NCBI RefSeq assembly: GCF_014898075.1
Contig: NZ_CP062976.1
Location: 124,001 to 188,000 of the forward strand
Origin: Neisseria yangbaofengii
GTDB taxonomy: Bacteria > Pseudomonadota > Gammaproteobacteria > Burkholderiales > Neisseriaceae
Length of the DNA stretch: 64,000 bases
Direction: 5' to 3'
This document shows, piece after piece, positions 1 to 8,994 of this stretch. Positions within the stretch are counted from its first letter, which is position 1, and the number at the start of each line of letters is the position of its first letter. The position numbers were made by a program, and so were the translations under genes. The notes beneath the pieces were generated by a model. That model made no database searches. It was not told the origin of the DNA and saw nothing but the letters and a program-made list of their open reading frames with translations.

Positions 1-1249
1 ATTGCGAGCGGTGCGCCTCATCGCTGATCACCACAATATTATGCCGGTCATTCAACACAGGGTGCGCAGATTCCCCCTCAGCCAAACCGAATTTCTGAAT
101 CGTCGTGAATACCACACCGCCGGCGCCCCGTTTTGCCAAAGCCGCCCGCAAATCCTCCCGACCGTCCGCCTGCACCGGCATTTCACGAATCAAATCCGCC
201 CCGCCCGAAAAAGTAGCAAACAGTTGGCCGTCCAAATCATTACGATCCGTTACCACCACAACCGTCGGATTGCCCAATGTCGGCTGCCGCATCAACTTTG
301 CCGCATAAAACAGCATCGACAGCGATTTGCCCGACCCCTGCGTATGCCATACCACCCCGATTTTACCGTTGCCCGAACCCATCGCCGCCACCGTAGAATC
401 CACCGCCTCATTTACCCCGTAAAACTGATGATAAGCTGCAATCTTCTTCTGCAGCAGCCCGTTGCCGCCCCGCTCGAACATCACAAACGAAAACACATAA
501 TCCAGCAGCGTTTCCGGCTTTAGCAGCCCGTAAAGCAGCGCCTCCAACTCATTTTCAAACGCCACCCTTCGGCTTTGGTTCTTCTCATCAACCACCCGCC
601 ACGGCATAAAACGGTTAAACGGCGCAGTCAGCGAACCCAAGCGGGCCGCCATGCCGTCTGAAACCACCTGAATCTGATTGTAAACAAACAAATCCCCGAT
701 TTCCTCCTGATACGTTTGAAGCTGCAAAAATGCACTTTCCAAATCCGCCTCTTCCCGCAGCGGATTTTTCAACTCAAACACCACCAGCGGCAAACCGTTG
801 ACAAAGCACACAATATCCGGCCGCCGCTTGCCCCGGCTGCCCGCAATCGAAAACTGATTCACCACATCAAAACGGTTGTTTGCCCAATCCCCGAAATCCA
901 CCAGACGCACAAAATCCCGTTTCTGCTCACCGTCTGCCTGATACACCGCCGGCACCCCGTGGCACAAATAATCATAAAAGCACCGGTTTTGCCCATTCAG
1001 CGAATCCCCCGCGACCCGCAGCACATCGCCCAGAGCCGCCTCGCATACCGCCGCCGGAATATCCGGATTCAGCCGCCGCACTTGCTCCGTCAATACCTCA
1101 TGCAGTACCACATCAGCCGCCCGCTCCCGCCACGGATTTTCCCCATCGGGAACCACCGTCCGCCCGTCTGTATAACGCCAGCCTAAATCCTGCAAAGTCT
1201 GCAAACAAGCCTGCTCGATGGTATCCTCATTGATATTCAATATACCCAT
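1..1249 (-). CDS. hsdR: Type I restriction enzyme subunit R, N-terminal part
   Basis: The minus strand is open for 416 codons from an ATG at 1249 to the window edge; the rest of the gene lies outside. HsdR is the ATP-driven translocase and nuclease of a type I restriction complex. Visible are the PD-(D/E)xK nuclease core (Asp about 145, then FELK with Glu 159 and Lys 161), the Walker A motif TQGSGKS near residue 305 and the DEAH box at residues 410-413. It is the last gene of the operon hsdM-hsdS-orf-hsdR. An ATGCCGTCTGAA uptake sequence lies inside the coding region near 650. Family assignment is firm; completeness cannot be judged. Confidence 0.95.
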   Translation of the reverse strand, partial: MGILNINEDTIEQACLQTLQDLGWRYTDGRTVVPDGENPWRERAADVVLHEVLTEQVRRLNPDIPAAVCEAALGDVLRVAGDSLNGQNRCFYDYLCHGVPAVYQADGEQKRDFVRLVDFGDWANNRFDVVNQFSIAGSRGKRRPDIVCFVNGLPLVVFELKNPLREEADLESAFLQLQTYQEEIGDLFVYNQIQVVSDGMAARLGSLTAPFNRFMPWRVVDEKNQSRRVAFENELEALLYGLLKPETLLDYVFSFVMFERGGNGLLQKKIAAYHQFYGVNEAVDSTVAAMGSGNGKIGVVWHTQGSGKSLSMLFYAAKLMRQPTLGNPTVVVVTDRNDLDGQLFATFSGGADLIREMPVQADGREDLRAALAKRGAGGVVFTTIQKFGLAEGESAHPVLNDRHNIVVISDEAHRSQ

Positions 1250-1281
1250 TTCCCGAACCCCAAAAATCAAAAAATCAAACC

Positions 1282-1322
1282 AGGCCGTCTGAAAATCGGA
1301 GTTATCGGTTTTTAGACGGCAT
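1282..1322. terminator. Inverted uptake-sequence pair between orf and hsdR
   Basis: AGGCCGTCTGAA at 1282-1293 faces TTTAGACGGCAT at 1311-1322, giving a stem with one weak position and a 17-base loop. Such inverted uptake sequences often serve as Neisseria terminators. Here it would lie between the membrane-protein gene and hsdR, so it may attenuate hsdR transcription; that role is inferred. Confidence 0.45.
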
Positions 1323-1376
1323 CGATGACTGCTTAAAATCCTGTGTTAGCCGTTTGAGGGCGAAATCTGACAGCCT

Positions 1377-2285
1377 TCAGGTAGAAGGTGTTTTATAATT
1401 CGGTAACTTATCAATCAGCTTTTCAATAACTGACTGCATGTTTCCGCTGTCATCTTTTGCCGGATTTTTTAACAGTAATTCAGCGGGGTTTTCCCTTAAT
1501 GTTTCCACACTTAATTTTAACAATAAGGTAATCATCTCTTTTTTCACTTCCTTATCGCCGACAAATGTCTGATCGTTAAACGATTGAGCATAATTCATAT
1601 AAGATTTGGCAATTACTGCCTTATGCAGATAAGCCTGCTTTAATTTACGGTCTTCCTTGATTTGTGCCGATAAATGAAACAGCAGCCATACCGCAGGTAC
1701 AGCAACGGATAATTTCAACATCAAAAACACAGATGAAGGTATGTCGCTATGGAAACCATAGCAAATCAACCATAAATTAAAGAACAGCAAACCAATTAAA
1801 ACAGTATAGAAAGCGAGTTGTTTCCCGATAAGCCACAGTTTAATATTTTTATATTGTTGATTAAATTCATAATTGATATGTTTACTGGTATGTCTACCAA
1901 AAAAATCATCAGATTTTTCATTGATTCTCTTTTGAGCGGCCAAGATAGCCGTATTCATTTTTTCATCTAAAGCTTTGAAAAACGGTAAGCCATCGACATT
2001 CTCGAATATTTCGTCTAATGCTTCCAAGTGTTGGTGTAAGATTGCCTCATCTTTTTGATTAATTGGTAGCCATTCTTGTTGCCTTTGAATAACTGTTTCG
2101 ATTTCATTAAGATGGGTTTGTACTTTGTCTGTGGATATCACCGCAGAGAGAACGGCAACATTAATAGATTGATTTATAGAATAAAATAAACTAGAAAGTT
2201 GTTCTTTAGTTTCATATTCTCTACATTGAAGTTCATCAAAACGGCGATATAGTTTTTTCCATTGCTCAACTATTGATTGGTGCAT
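1377..2285 (-). CDS. Unknown two-helix membrane protein in the hsd operon
   Basis: A 302-residue protein I do not recognise. The N-terminal half (residues 1-150) is charged and helical, likely coiled coil. Two hydrophobic segments follow at about 157-177 and 184-206, then a charged C-terminal tail. There is no signal peptide and no visible catalytic motif. Its ATG lies inside the end of hsdS (16-base overlap), so it is translationally coupled to hsdS and belongs to the restriction operon. A+T content and codon use are richer in A+T than in the hsdM/hsdR parts, suggesting a separate origin. A role in defence or in membrane placement of the complex is only a guess from position. Confidence 0.8.
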   Translation of the reverse strand: MHQSIVEQWKKLYRRFDELQCREYETKEQLSSLFYSINQSINVAVLSAVISTDKVQTHLNEIETVIQRQQEWLPINQKDEAILHQHLEALDEIFENVDGLPFFKALDEKMNTAILAAQKRINEKSDDFFGRHTSKHINYEFNQQYKNIKLWLIGKQLAFYTVLIGLLFFNLWLICYGFHSDIPSSVFLMLKLSVAVPAVWLLFHLSAQIKEDRKLKQAYLHKAVIAKSYMNYAQSFNDQTFVGDKEVKKEMITLLLKLSVETLRENPAELLLKNPAKDDSGNMQSVIEKLIDKLPNYKTPST

Positions 2286-3619
2286 AATTCGATTTCTCCA
2301 TTCAATAATTTAGGTAATAAAGTATCTCTTAAATTAGCAAGGATAATATTCTCTTGTTTAATCTGAAGGTTTTTATCAATGTATTGACTAACCATATTTT
2401 CAAATCGACTAAGAATTTCCCCGCATGGTAAAACAGTTTTCATACCGATAAAGGTTGATGAATTCAGGGAGTTTCGTGTTGAAGCTACTGAAGCTTGGGC
2501 TAAATACGCTTGAATTTTTTCCTGCGTAAAATAGCAACGTAAAAATTCCCTGATGTTTTCTTGTTTAGGTTCTATTTTTGCTAATGCGACATTGTATGCT
2601 CCTTTTATTCCATAACGGACTTTGCCGGCTTCTCCATATTTATCCATCAAAATATCTTTGGCTTCGCATAGCTTATTTCTTTTGGAAATAGGGATATAAG
2701 TCCTGTGGTTGTCATTTGAAAAATCACGATTTTGTACAAATCGTTCATATCCAGCTTGTTCTTCATAAATATGTTCCGATTTAGGCGGTTGTGAACCGCC
2801 GATAAATTCGAATAATTGGTTTAAATCCAAAACATTCCACCCCTTAGGCACTTCCCCGAATCCCTCTATTTCCTCTAATTCATCAGGAAAGGCTTGGGCG
2901 AGCTGTTCGAGTTGGCGGTAGTATTCGGGGTCGCTGTGCTGCCATTTGGCAAGCACGGTAGGGGATACGCCGGACAGGGTCTGCATGGCGGCGAGCAGCA
3001 CCTGCCTGCCATCCGCCCCCGCTGCCCGTGCAGCCGCTTTGCTGCGCACAGGATCGAAATTGACAAACCAACTTTTAAACACCGTCTGCGCCATTTGTTC
3101 TAAGGTTTGATTGATTTCGGTGTTGAGTTGGATTTTTTCATTTAGTTTGAAATATTGATTAATATAGTTTCTCTGAATAGGAATAGGTGGAATATTTAAT
3201 TTGAAATTAAGTATTGCCTTTTTATCTCCTCGGGGCATTTTAGTTCCTTTGGAAGAAACTACGGTGTAATTGATAAAATCCTCAGAGCAAATTAATAAAT
3301 ACAAATATTCGTTTAATAAAATATTTTCATTTTTACTTCTAATGACTAATACATCTGCGGAGCAGCCACCTGAAAATTGGGCGAACCATACTTTTTTGAA
3401 ATAAGTTCTGATATTGGAAAATAAAATATCTCTTTCTTGGAAAGAATTGCAGCGGTCCATATCGGGTAATGCAGTAGCAATAGTTACCCCTCCAAGATTA
3501 GGAATCATATTCTCGGTGGATATGTATTGCTCTGTTTCTATTTCAGAAAGTGCAGTTTTTGTAGATATAAATTCAGCAATATCAGAAAAAGAGTATTCTT
3601 TCCATTTATTCATTTTCAT
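2270..3619 (-). CDS. hsdS: Type I restriction-modification specificity subunit
   Basis: 449 residues, the usual length for HsdS, which carries two target recognition domains and sets the DNA sequence bound by the HsdM/HsdR complex. The N-terminal domain occupies about residues 1-150. The central conserved helical spacer contains LNTEINQTLEQMAQTVFKSW near 160-190, and a second recognition domain precedes the C-terminal conserved helix (NLRDTLLPKLLNGEI). The start overlaps the end of hsdM by 14 bases (ATGAAAATGAATAA). The recognition domains are A+T rich while the spacer is G+C rich, the mosaic look expected of exchanged specificity domains. No repeat tract was seen inside hsdS. The target sequence cannot be predicted from here. 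Confidence 0.93.
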   Translation of the reverse strand: MKMNKWKEYSFSDIAEFISTKTALSEIETEQYISTENMIPNLGGVTIATALPDMDRCNSFQERDILFSNIRTYFKKVWFAQFSGGCSADVLVIRSKNENILLNEYLYLLICSEDFINYTVVSSKGTKMPRGDKKAILNFKLNIPPIPIQRNYINQYFKLNEKIQLNTEINQTLEQMAQTVFKSWFVNFDPVRSKAAARAAGADGRQVLLAAMQTLSGVSPTVLAKWQHSDPEYYRQLEQLAQAFPDELEEIEGFGEVPKGWNVLDLNQLFEFIGGSQPPKSEHIYEEQAGYERFVQNRDFSNDNHRTYIPISKRNKLCEAKDILMDKYGEAGKVRYGIKGAYNVALAKIEPKQENIREFLRCYFTQEKIQAYLAQASVASTRNSLNSSTFIGMKTVLPCGEILSRFENMVSQYIDKNLQIKQENIILANLRDTLLPKLLNGEIELCTNQ

Positions 3620-5599
3620 TTACTTCACCGTTTCCTTTTGTTTGGTTGATGTGTCGATCCATATAGTTCATTAAAATATTTTTTATTTCTGACCATGCGT
3701 GGGTATGAATATCTTGGATTTGGTCGCTCTCATAGAATTCTAAATAGAGTTTTTTCAAATCAACCATATTGTTGATGGCAAAAGAGGAGATTTTTCCCAT
3801 ATGTTTTAGAGCGGTAATGAATAAATCCGGAACTTGTTTGGGATCTGCGCGGTATTTAATGTCTAATTTATCGGCAACCCAACATGAGAATACGGCATCC
3901 ATTGCTCGGTTAAATTCCGGTTCGGCTTGACGTTCTCCAATAAAACCTAAATTTTTTAAGTTTTCTTTGATTTTCAATTCCAATTCGGAACTTTGGGTAA
4001 ATTGCCGTGATAATTTGTCGGTTAATTCCTGCATTTTCTCGGCGAAATCCACCCCGTCATCTTCCTGTTCGGGCGTGCCGACATAGCGGCCGGGGGTAAG
4101 TACCCAGTCGTTTTCTTCGATTTTGGCAAGGTCGGCGGTGCAGCAGAAGGCGGGAATGTCCTGATAGCCGTTGTTTTGCTGCCAGTTGTGGTAGGTATCG
4201 GCAATTTTGGCAATGTCTTCGGGGTGGAAATCCCGCCGTTTGCGGTCTTTCATATAGCCGAGTTGGCGGGCGTCGATAAACAATACTTCGCCTTTGCGTT
4301 TTTTGGCTTTATTGAAAATCCAGATACAGGCGGGGATTTGGGTGTTGGCAAAAAGTTGGTTGGGTAGGGCAATCATGGCTTCGACTAAGTCGGCCTGCAG
4401 CAGGTTTTGGCGGATTTTGCCCTCGCCGTTGGTTTGGCTCGACATGGAACCGTTTGCCAATACTAAGCCGATTTTGCCGGTGGGCGAGAGGTGGTAGAGC
4501 ATATGCTGTATCCAGGCAAAGTTGGCGTTGCCCTCGGGTGGCATGCCGTATTGCCAGCGAGGGTCTCCGGTCAGGCTTTCGTTCCACCATTCTTTGACGT
4601 TAAACGGTGGATTGGCCATGACGAAATCCATTTTTTTGTCGATATGCTGCGGGTTGGTGAAGCTGTCGGCATTTTGTTTGCCGAAGTCGAATTCTATGCC
4701 CCGAATGGCCATGTTCATGGCGGCCAGCCGCCAGGTAGTCGGGTTGTATTCCTGCCCGTAGATGGAAATATTGCTGACTTTGCCTTGATGGCTGCGGATA
4801 AATTTTTCGGTCTGCACGAAAAAGCCGCCCGATCCCATGGCGGGGTCGTAAACCCGTCCTTGATAGGGTTGGAGCATTTCGACAATCAGGCTGACGATGG
4901 CTTTGGGGGTGAAGTATTCGCCGCCTTTTTTGCCTTCTTCTTGGGCAAATTCGCCGAGAAAGTATTCGTAAACATGGCCGAGAATATCTTTGGCGGCCAG
5001 TGATACGGGTTTGCCGTTGAGGGTGGGTTTGTTGAAATCGGTGGTGGAAAAGAGGTTGAGCAGGCCGATCAGGGTGGCTTCGCTTACGCCGAAGCCGCTG
5101 ATGCGCTGGATAATGTTTTTGAGTTTGGGATTTTCTTGTTCGATGGCGGCAAAGGCTTCGTCAATCAGGTTGGCTACGCCTCTGAATTTGCGGCCCCAAG
5201 GTAATTCTTTGCCGAGCGGATAGTGGGCGGCTTGTTTGAGGTTGTCCCAGCGGGCGGCGGCGGGTACCCAGAAGATATTGGCGGCGGCGTAGTAATCACG
5301 GTCTTCCAATTCGTCTGCCAGTGCTTGGGCGTAGGTTTCGGGTGTGTAGTCTTCAGGATCGAAATAGTATTCGGAATCGGGGTTTTGAAAGTCGGCGGCG
5401 AGCTTTTCCCGTAAGTCGCTGAAGCTGTCGGCGATATATTTGAGGAAGACGAAGCCTAAGACGATGTGTTTGTAGTTGGCGGCGTCGAGTTGGGATCGGA
5501 GTTTGTCGGCGGCGGCCCACAGGCGGCTGTCGAGTTCGTTTAAGAACTGTTGCTGTTCACTGTTTAATGCTTGGTGCTTGGTGCTTGGTGCTTGGTCAT
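3606..5599 (-). CDS. hsdM: Type I DNA methyltransferase HsdM, phase variable and out of frame as sequenced
   Basis: HsdM transfers a methyl group from S-adenosylmethionine to adenine and forms the core of the type I complex. Motif I (DPAMGSGGFF, near 4840) and the catalytic NPPF motif (near 4610) are intact, and the frame is open from about 5630 down to 3606. The only good start is the ATG at 5599, preceded by CAGGA about 10 bases upstream. It is followed by four copies of ACCAAGC and then the coding frame. With four copies translation stops after 11 codons at TAA. Two or five copies would join the ATG to the full protein (about 666 residues with five). No ATG, GTG or TTG lies in frame before the TTG at 5309, which would lose the N-terminal helical domain. 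So the gene is read as switched OFF, not dead. Confidence 0.88.
5569..5596 (-). repeat. Tandem heptanucleotide repeat, four copies, at the start of hsdM
   Basis: Four perfect tandem copies of GCTTGGT on the plus strand (ACCAAGC on the coding strand) directly after the hsdM ATG. Seven is not a multiple of three, so each gain or loss by slippage changes the frame. Arithmetic: ATG plus 7n bases joins the HsdM frame when n is 2 modulo 3. Confidence 0.95.
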
Positions 5600-5661
5600 T
5601 ATAACATATTCCTGTATTATTTTCAATTTAAAATCATGAGGTTGCTTTATTTTTGCAGTGT

Positions 5662-5713
5662 CAGGCCGTCTGAAAATCGGGATTGGTGGAAAGCGCATTT
5701 TTCAGACGGCCTG
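5662..5713. repeat. Inverted pair of uptake sequences
   Basis: CAGGCCGTCTGAA at 5662-5674 and TTCAGACGGCCTG at 5701-5713 form a 13-bp stem with a 26-base loop. It lies between the divergent hsdM and rplC units. It could end a transcript arriving from either side, but no gene points into it within this window. Confidence 0.7.
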
Positions 5714-5829
5714 CGGGTAAGATATCCGGCTAATTGTAAAATGCCTGATTCAAATAGGGAAGACAGAGTGGCCGGCGTTGCGAAAAAAACAACGTTGCTG
5801 AAAAAATATGTGGCAAGTGTAGGTTTTTC

Positions 5830-5859
5830 TTGAAAACTTTTCTTAAGCTGTGATATAGT
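5830..5859 (+). promoter_or_regulatory. Promoter for the rplC-led ribosomal operon
   Basis: TTGAAA at 5830-5835, an 18-base spacer and TATAGT at 5854-5859, with TG one base upstream of the -10 (extended -10). Its presence matters because rpsJ, usually first in this operon, is not upstream. Confidence 0.65.
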
Positions 5860-5865
5860 GTGGGG

Positions 5866-5924
5866 CTTGGTACATCCGTGCCAAGTTTTTATCTTTGTCC
5901 AAGGCGGGCCAATCGTAGCCTGCC
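5866..5924 (+). promoter_or_regulatory. Structured 5' leader of the rplC operon
   Basis: Two hairpins follow the promoter. The first pairs CTTGGTAC (5866-5873) with GTGCCAAG (5878-5885) over a 4-base loop and is followed by TTTTT, like an attenuator. The second pairs GGCGGGC (5903-5909) with GCCTGCC (5918-5924) and ends 11 bases before the AAGGA ribosome site of rplC. In other bacteria the S10 leader is the L4 target; whether this leader does that is not shown. Confidence 0.5.
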
Positions 5925-5948
5925 CCTTTACTTAAAAGGAAAATAATC

Positions 5949-6593
5949 ATGACTTTAGGTCTGGTTGGACGCAAAGTTGGTATGACTCGCGTGTTCGACG
6001 AACAGGGTGCTTCTGTTCCGGTAACTGTGTTGGATATGTCTGCTAACCGCGTTACACAAGTAAAATCCAAAGATACTGACGGCTACACTGCCGTTCAAGT
6101 TACCTTTGGTCAGAAAAAAGCAAACCGAGTAACCAAAGCCGAAGCTGGTCACTTTGCTAAAGCAGGTGTTGAAGCCGGTCGTGGTTTGATTGAATTTGCT
6201 TTAACTGAAGACAAATTGGCTGAGTTGAAAGCAGGCGATGAAATCGCTGTAACCATGTTTGAAGTGGGCCAATTGGTTGACGTAACCGGCACCTCTAAAG
6301 GTAAAGGTTTCTCTGGTACGATCAAACGTCATAACTTCGGTTCTCAACGTACTTCCCACGGTAACTCCCGTTCTCACCGTGTTCCCGGCTCTATCGGTAT
6401 GGCACAAGACCCGGGTCGTGTGTTCCCCGGTAAACGCATGGCGGGTCAATACGGCAACACCAAAGCAACTGTTCAAAAACTGGAAGTTGTACGTGTTGAT
6501 GCAGAACGCCAACTGCTGTTGGTAAAAGGTGCTGTTCCGGGTTCGGTTAACAGTGATGTTGTGGTACGTCCAAGCGTGAAAGTGGGTGCGTAA
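5949..6593 (+). CDS. rplC: 50S ribosomal protein L3
   Basis: 214 residues (E. coli about 209). L3 is an early assembly protein of the large subunit whose long loop reaches toward the peptidyl transferase centre. The loop is visible ([14 protein letters not shown], then [15 protein letters not shown]), including the Gln that is methylated in E. coli. The start is preceded by AAAAGGA with 8-base spacing. It is the first gene of the S10 cluster here; rpsJ, which usually precedes it, is replaced upstream by the hsd operon. The stop codon overlaps the rplD start by one base. Confidence 0.98.
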   Translation: MTLGLVGRKVGMTRVFDEQGASVPVTVLDMSANRVTQVKSKDTDGYTAVQVTFGQKKANRVTKAEAGHFAKAGVEAGRGLIEFALTEDKLAELKAGDEIAVTMFEVGQLVDVTGTSKGKGFSGTIKRHNFGSQRTSHGNSRSHRVPGSIGMAQDPGRVFPGKRMAGQYGNTKATVQKLEVVRVDAERQLLLVKGAVPGSVNSDVVVRPSVKVGA

Positions 6594-7213
6594 TGGAATT
6601 AAAAGTAATTGACGCTAAAGGACAGGTTTCAGGAAGCTTGGCTGTTTCTGATGCTTTGTTTGCTCGCGAATACAATGAAGCTTTGGTTCACCAGCTGGTA
6701 ACTGCTTTCTTGGCAAATGCCCGCTCAGGTAATCGTGCTCAGAAAACCCGTGCCGAAGTAAACCATTCAACTAAAAAACCATGGCGCCAAAAAGGTACCG
6801 GCCGTGCTCGTTCCGGTATGACCTCTTCTCCGCTGTGGCGTAAAGGTGGTCGTGCATTCCCGAACAAACCTGACGAAAATTTCACTCAAAAAGTGAACCG
6901 TAAAATGTACCGTGCTGGTATGGCGACCATCCTGTCGCAACTGGCTCGTGACGAACGTCTGTTTGCTATCGATGCATTGACTGCTGAAACTCCTAAAACT
7001 AAAGTGTTCGCCGAACAAGTGAAAAACTTAGGTTTTGAACAAGTGCTGTTTGTTACCAAGCAGTTGGACGAAAATGTTTATTTGGCTTCACGCAACTTGC
7101 CGAATGTACTGGTTTTGGAAGCACAACAAGTTGATCCTTACAGCTTGCTGCGCTACAAAAAAGTAATCATCACTAAAGATGCGGTTGCACAATTAGAGGA
7201 GCAATGGGTATGA
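6593..7213 (+). CDS. rplD: 50S ribosomal protein L4
   Basis: 206 residues. L4 binds 23S domain I and its extended loop lines the exit tunnel; the loop is seen as [15 protein letters not shown] near residues 60-75, the region where macrolide-resistance changes occur in other species. In E. coli L4 also represses the S10 operon through the leader. It starts in the stop of rplC (TAATGG) and its stop TGA overlaps the rplW start at 7210. Confidence 0.98.
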   Translation: MELKVIDAKGQVSGSLAVSDALFAREYNEALVHQLVTAFLANARSGNRAQKTRAEVNHSTKKPWRQKGTGRARSGMTSSPLWRKGGRAFPNKPDENFTQKVNRKMYRAGMATILSQLARDERLFAIDALTAETPKTKVFAEQVKNLGFEQVLFVTKQLDENVYLASRNLPNVLVLEAQQVDPYSLLRYKKVIITKDAVAQLEEQWV

Positions 7214-7524
7214 ATCAACAACGTTTGACTCAAGTGATTTTGGCACCTGTTGTTTCTGAAAAAAGCAACTTGTTGGCTGAAAAACGCAACCAAATGACGT
7301 TTAAAGTGTTGGCAAATGCAACTAAAACTGAAATCAAAGCAGCTGTTGAGCTGTTGTTCGGTGTTCAGGTTGCTGCTGTAACCACTGTTACCATCAAAGG
7401 TAAAACCAAACGTTTTGGTCGCACTTTGGGCCGTCGCAGCGATGTTAAAAAAGCTTATGTGAGCTTGGCTGCCGGTCAAGAGTTGGATTTGGAAGCCGCT
7501 GCTGCAGCTGCAGATAAGGAATAA
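7210..7524 (+). CDS. rplW: 50S ribosomal protein L23
   Basis: 104 residues from the second ATG of ATGGGTATG. The GGAG at 7198-7201 is only 2 bases from the first ATG (7204) but 8 from this one, and ATGA here overlaps the rplD stop. L23 sits at the tunnel exit and is the docking site for trigger factor and signal recognition particle; the family motif APVVSEKS is near the start. The C-terminus ends in an Ala-rich tail. Confidence 0.95.
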   Translation: MNQQRLTQVILAPVVSEKSNLLAEKRNQMTFKVLANATKTEIKAAVELLFGVQVAAVTTVTIKGKTKRFGRTLGRRSDVKKAYVSLAAGQELDLEAAAAAADKE

Positions 7525-7529
7525 GTAAA

Positions 7530-8363
7530 ATGGCAATCGTTAAAATGAAGCCAACTTCTGCAGGCCGTCGCGGCATGGTTCGCGTGGTTGCAGAAGGTTT
7601 GCACAAAGGTGCACCTTATGCACCTCTGGTTGAAAAGAAAAATTCTACTGCCGGTCGTAACCATAATGGCCACATTACTACCCGCCACAAAGGCGGCGGC
7701 CATAAACACCACTACCGTGTAGTTGATTTCAAACGTAACAAAGACGGTATTCCTGCTAAAGTTGAGCGTATCGAATACGACCCTAACCGTACTGCATTCA
7801 TCGCACTGCTGTGCTATGCAGACGGTGAACGTCGTTACATCATCGCTCCTCGCGGTATCCAAGCCGGTGCGGTTTTGGTATCCGGTGCAGAAGCTGCCAT
7901 CAAAGTGGGTAACACTTTGCCGATCCGCAATATTCCGGTAGGTACAACCATTCACTGTATCGAAATGAAACCGGGCAAAGGTGCGCAAATCGCACGTTCT
8001 GCCGGTGCTTCAGCCGTATTGCTGGCAAAAGAAGGTATTTACGCTCAAGTTCGTCTGCGTTCAGGCGAAGTGCGTAAAATCCACGTTGATTGCCGCGCGA
8101 CTATCGGTGAAGTGGGTAACGAAGAACAAAGCCTGAAGAAAATCGGTAAAGCCGGTGCTAACCGTTGGCGTGGTATTCGTCCTACCGTTCGTGGTGTCGT
8201 AATGAACCCTGTTGATCACCCTCATGGTGGTGGTGAAGGCCGTACCGGCGAAGCTCGCGAACCGGTTAGCCCATGGGGTACGCCTGCTAAAGGTTACCGC
8301 ACTCGTAATAACAAACGCACGGATAATATGATTGTTCGTCGTCGTTACTCAAATAAAGGTTAA
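7530..8363 (+). CDS. rplB: 50S ribosomal protein L2
   Basis: 277 residues, full length. L2 is needed for subunit joining and for a functional peptidyl transferase centre. The conserved C-terminal block [16 protein letters not shown] with its key His is present near residues 222-237. The N-terminal RNA-binding OB fold and the central SH3-like domain are intact. It starts 5 bases after rplW behind AAGGA. Confidence 0.98.
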
Positions 8364-8368
8364 TTAAT

Positions 8369-8647
8369 ATGGCTCGTTCATTGAAAAAAGGCCCATATGT
8401 AGACCTGCATTTGCTGAAAAAAGTAGATGCTGCTCGTGCAAGCAACGACAAACGCCCGATTAAAACTTGGTCGCGTCGTTCTACCATTTTGCCTGATTTT
8501 ATCGGCCTGACTATCGCTGTTCACAACGGCCGCACTCATGTGCCTGTGTTTATCAGCGACAATATGGTTGGTCATAAATTGGGTGAGTTCTCATTGACCC
8601 GTACCTTTAAAGGCCACTTGGCTGATAAAAAGGCTAAAAAGAAATAA
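8369..8647 (+). CDS. rpsS: 30S ribosomal protein S19
   Basis: 92 residues. S19 lies in the head of the small subunit with S13 near the A site. The family core ([15 protein letters not shown] and [17 protein letters not shown]) is complete. It sits 5 bases after rplB in the conserved S10-operon order. Confidence 0.98.
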
Positions 8648-8655
8648 GGTGAATC

Positions 8656-8985
8656 ATGAGAGTAAGTGCACAACATAAAAATGCCCGTATTTCAGCTCAA
8701 AAAGCTCGCTTGGTAGCTGATTTGATCCGTGGTAAAGACGTTGCCCAAGCGTTGAACATCTTGGCATTCAGCCCGAAAAAAGGCGCTGAATTGATTAAGA
8801 AGGTTCTGGAATCAGCCATCGCCAATGCAGAGCACAACAATGGTGCTGACATTGACGAACTGAAAGTGGTAACTATCTTTGTTGACAAAGGCCCTAGCTT
8901 GAAACGTTTCCAAGCTCGTGCCAAAGGTCGCGGTAACCGCATTGAAAAACAAACTTGTCATATCAATGTGACAGTGGGCAACTAA
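8656..8985 (+). CDS. rplV: 50S ribosomal protein L22
   Basis: 109 residues. L22 touches all 23S domains and its beta-hairpin forms the tunnel constriction with L4; the hairpin lies in [19 protein letters not shown] near residues 76-94. Preceded by AAGGTGA with good spacing and followed 9 bases later by rpsC. Confidence 0.98.
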   Translation: MRVSAQHKNARISAQKARLVADLIRGKDVAQALNILAFSPKKGAELIKKVLESAIANAEHNNGADIDELKVVTIFVDKGPSLKRFQARAKGRGNRIEKQTCHINVTVGN

Positions 8986-8994
8986 GGAAAAGCT

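Noticed and set aside
2-1233. Long plus-strand open frames at the left end
   Set aside because: They are antisense to hsdR, whose minus-strand frame has nuclease, Walker A and DEAH motifs; the plus-strand proteins have no recognisable pattern.
4309-5003. Plus-strand open frames across hsdM
   Set aside because: Antisense shadows of the methyltransferase with its motifs intact on the other strand.
5306-5309. TTG at 5309 as the normal hsdM start
   Set aside because: No ribosome site, and it would remove about 97 residues of the helical domain that are clearly encoded upstream in the same frame.
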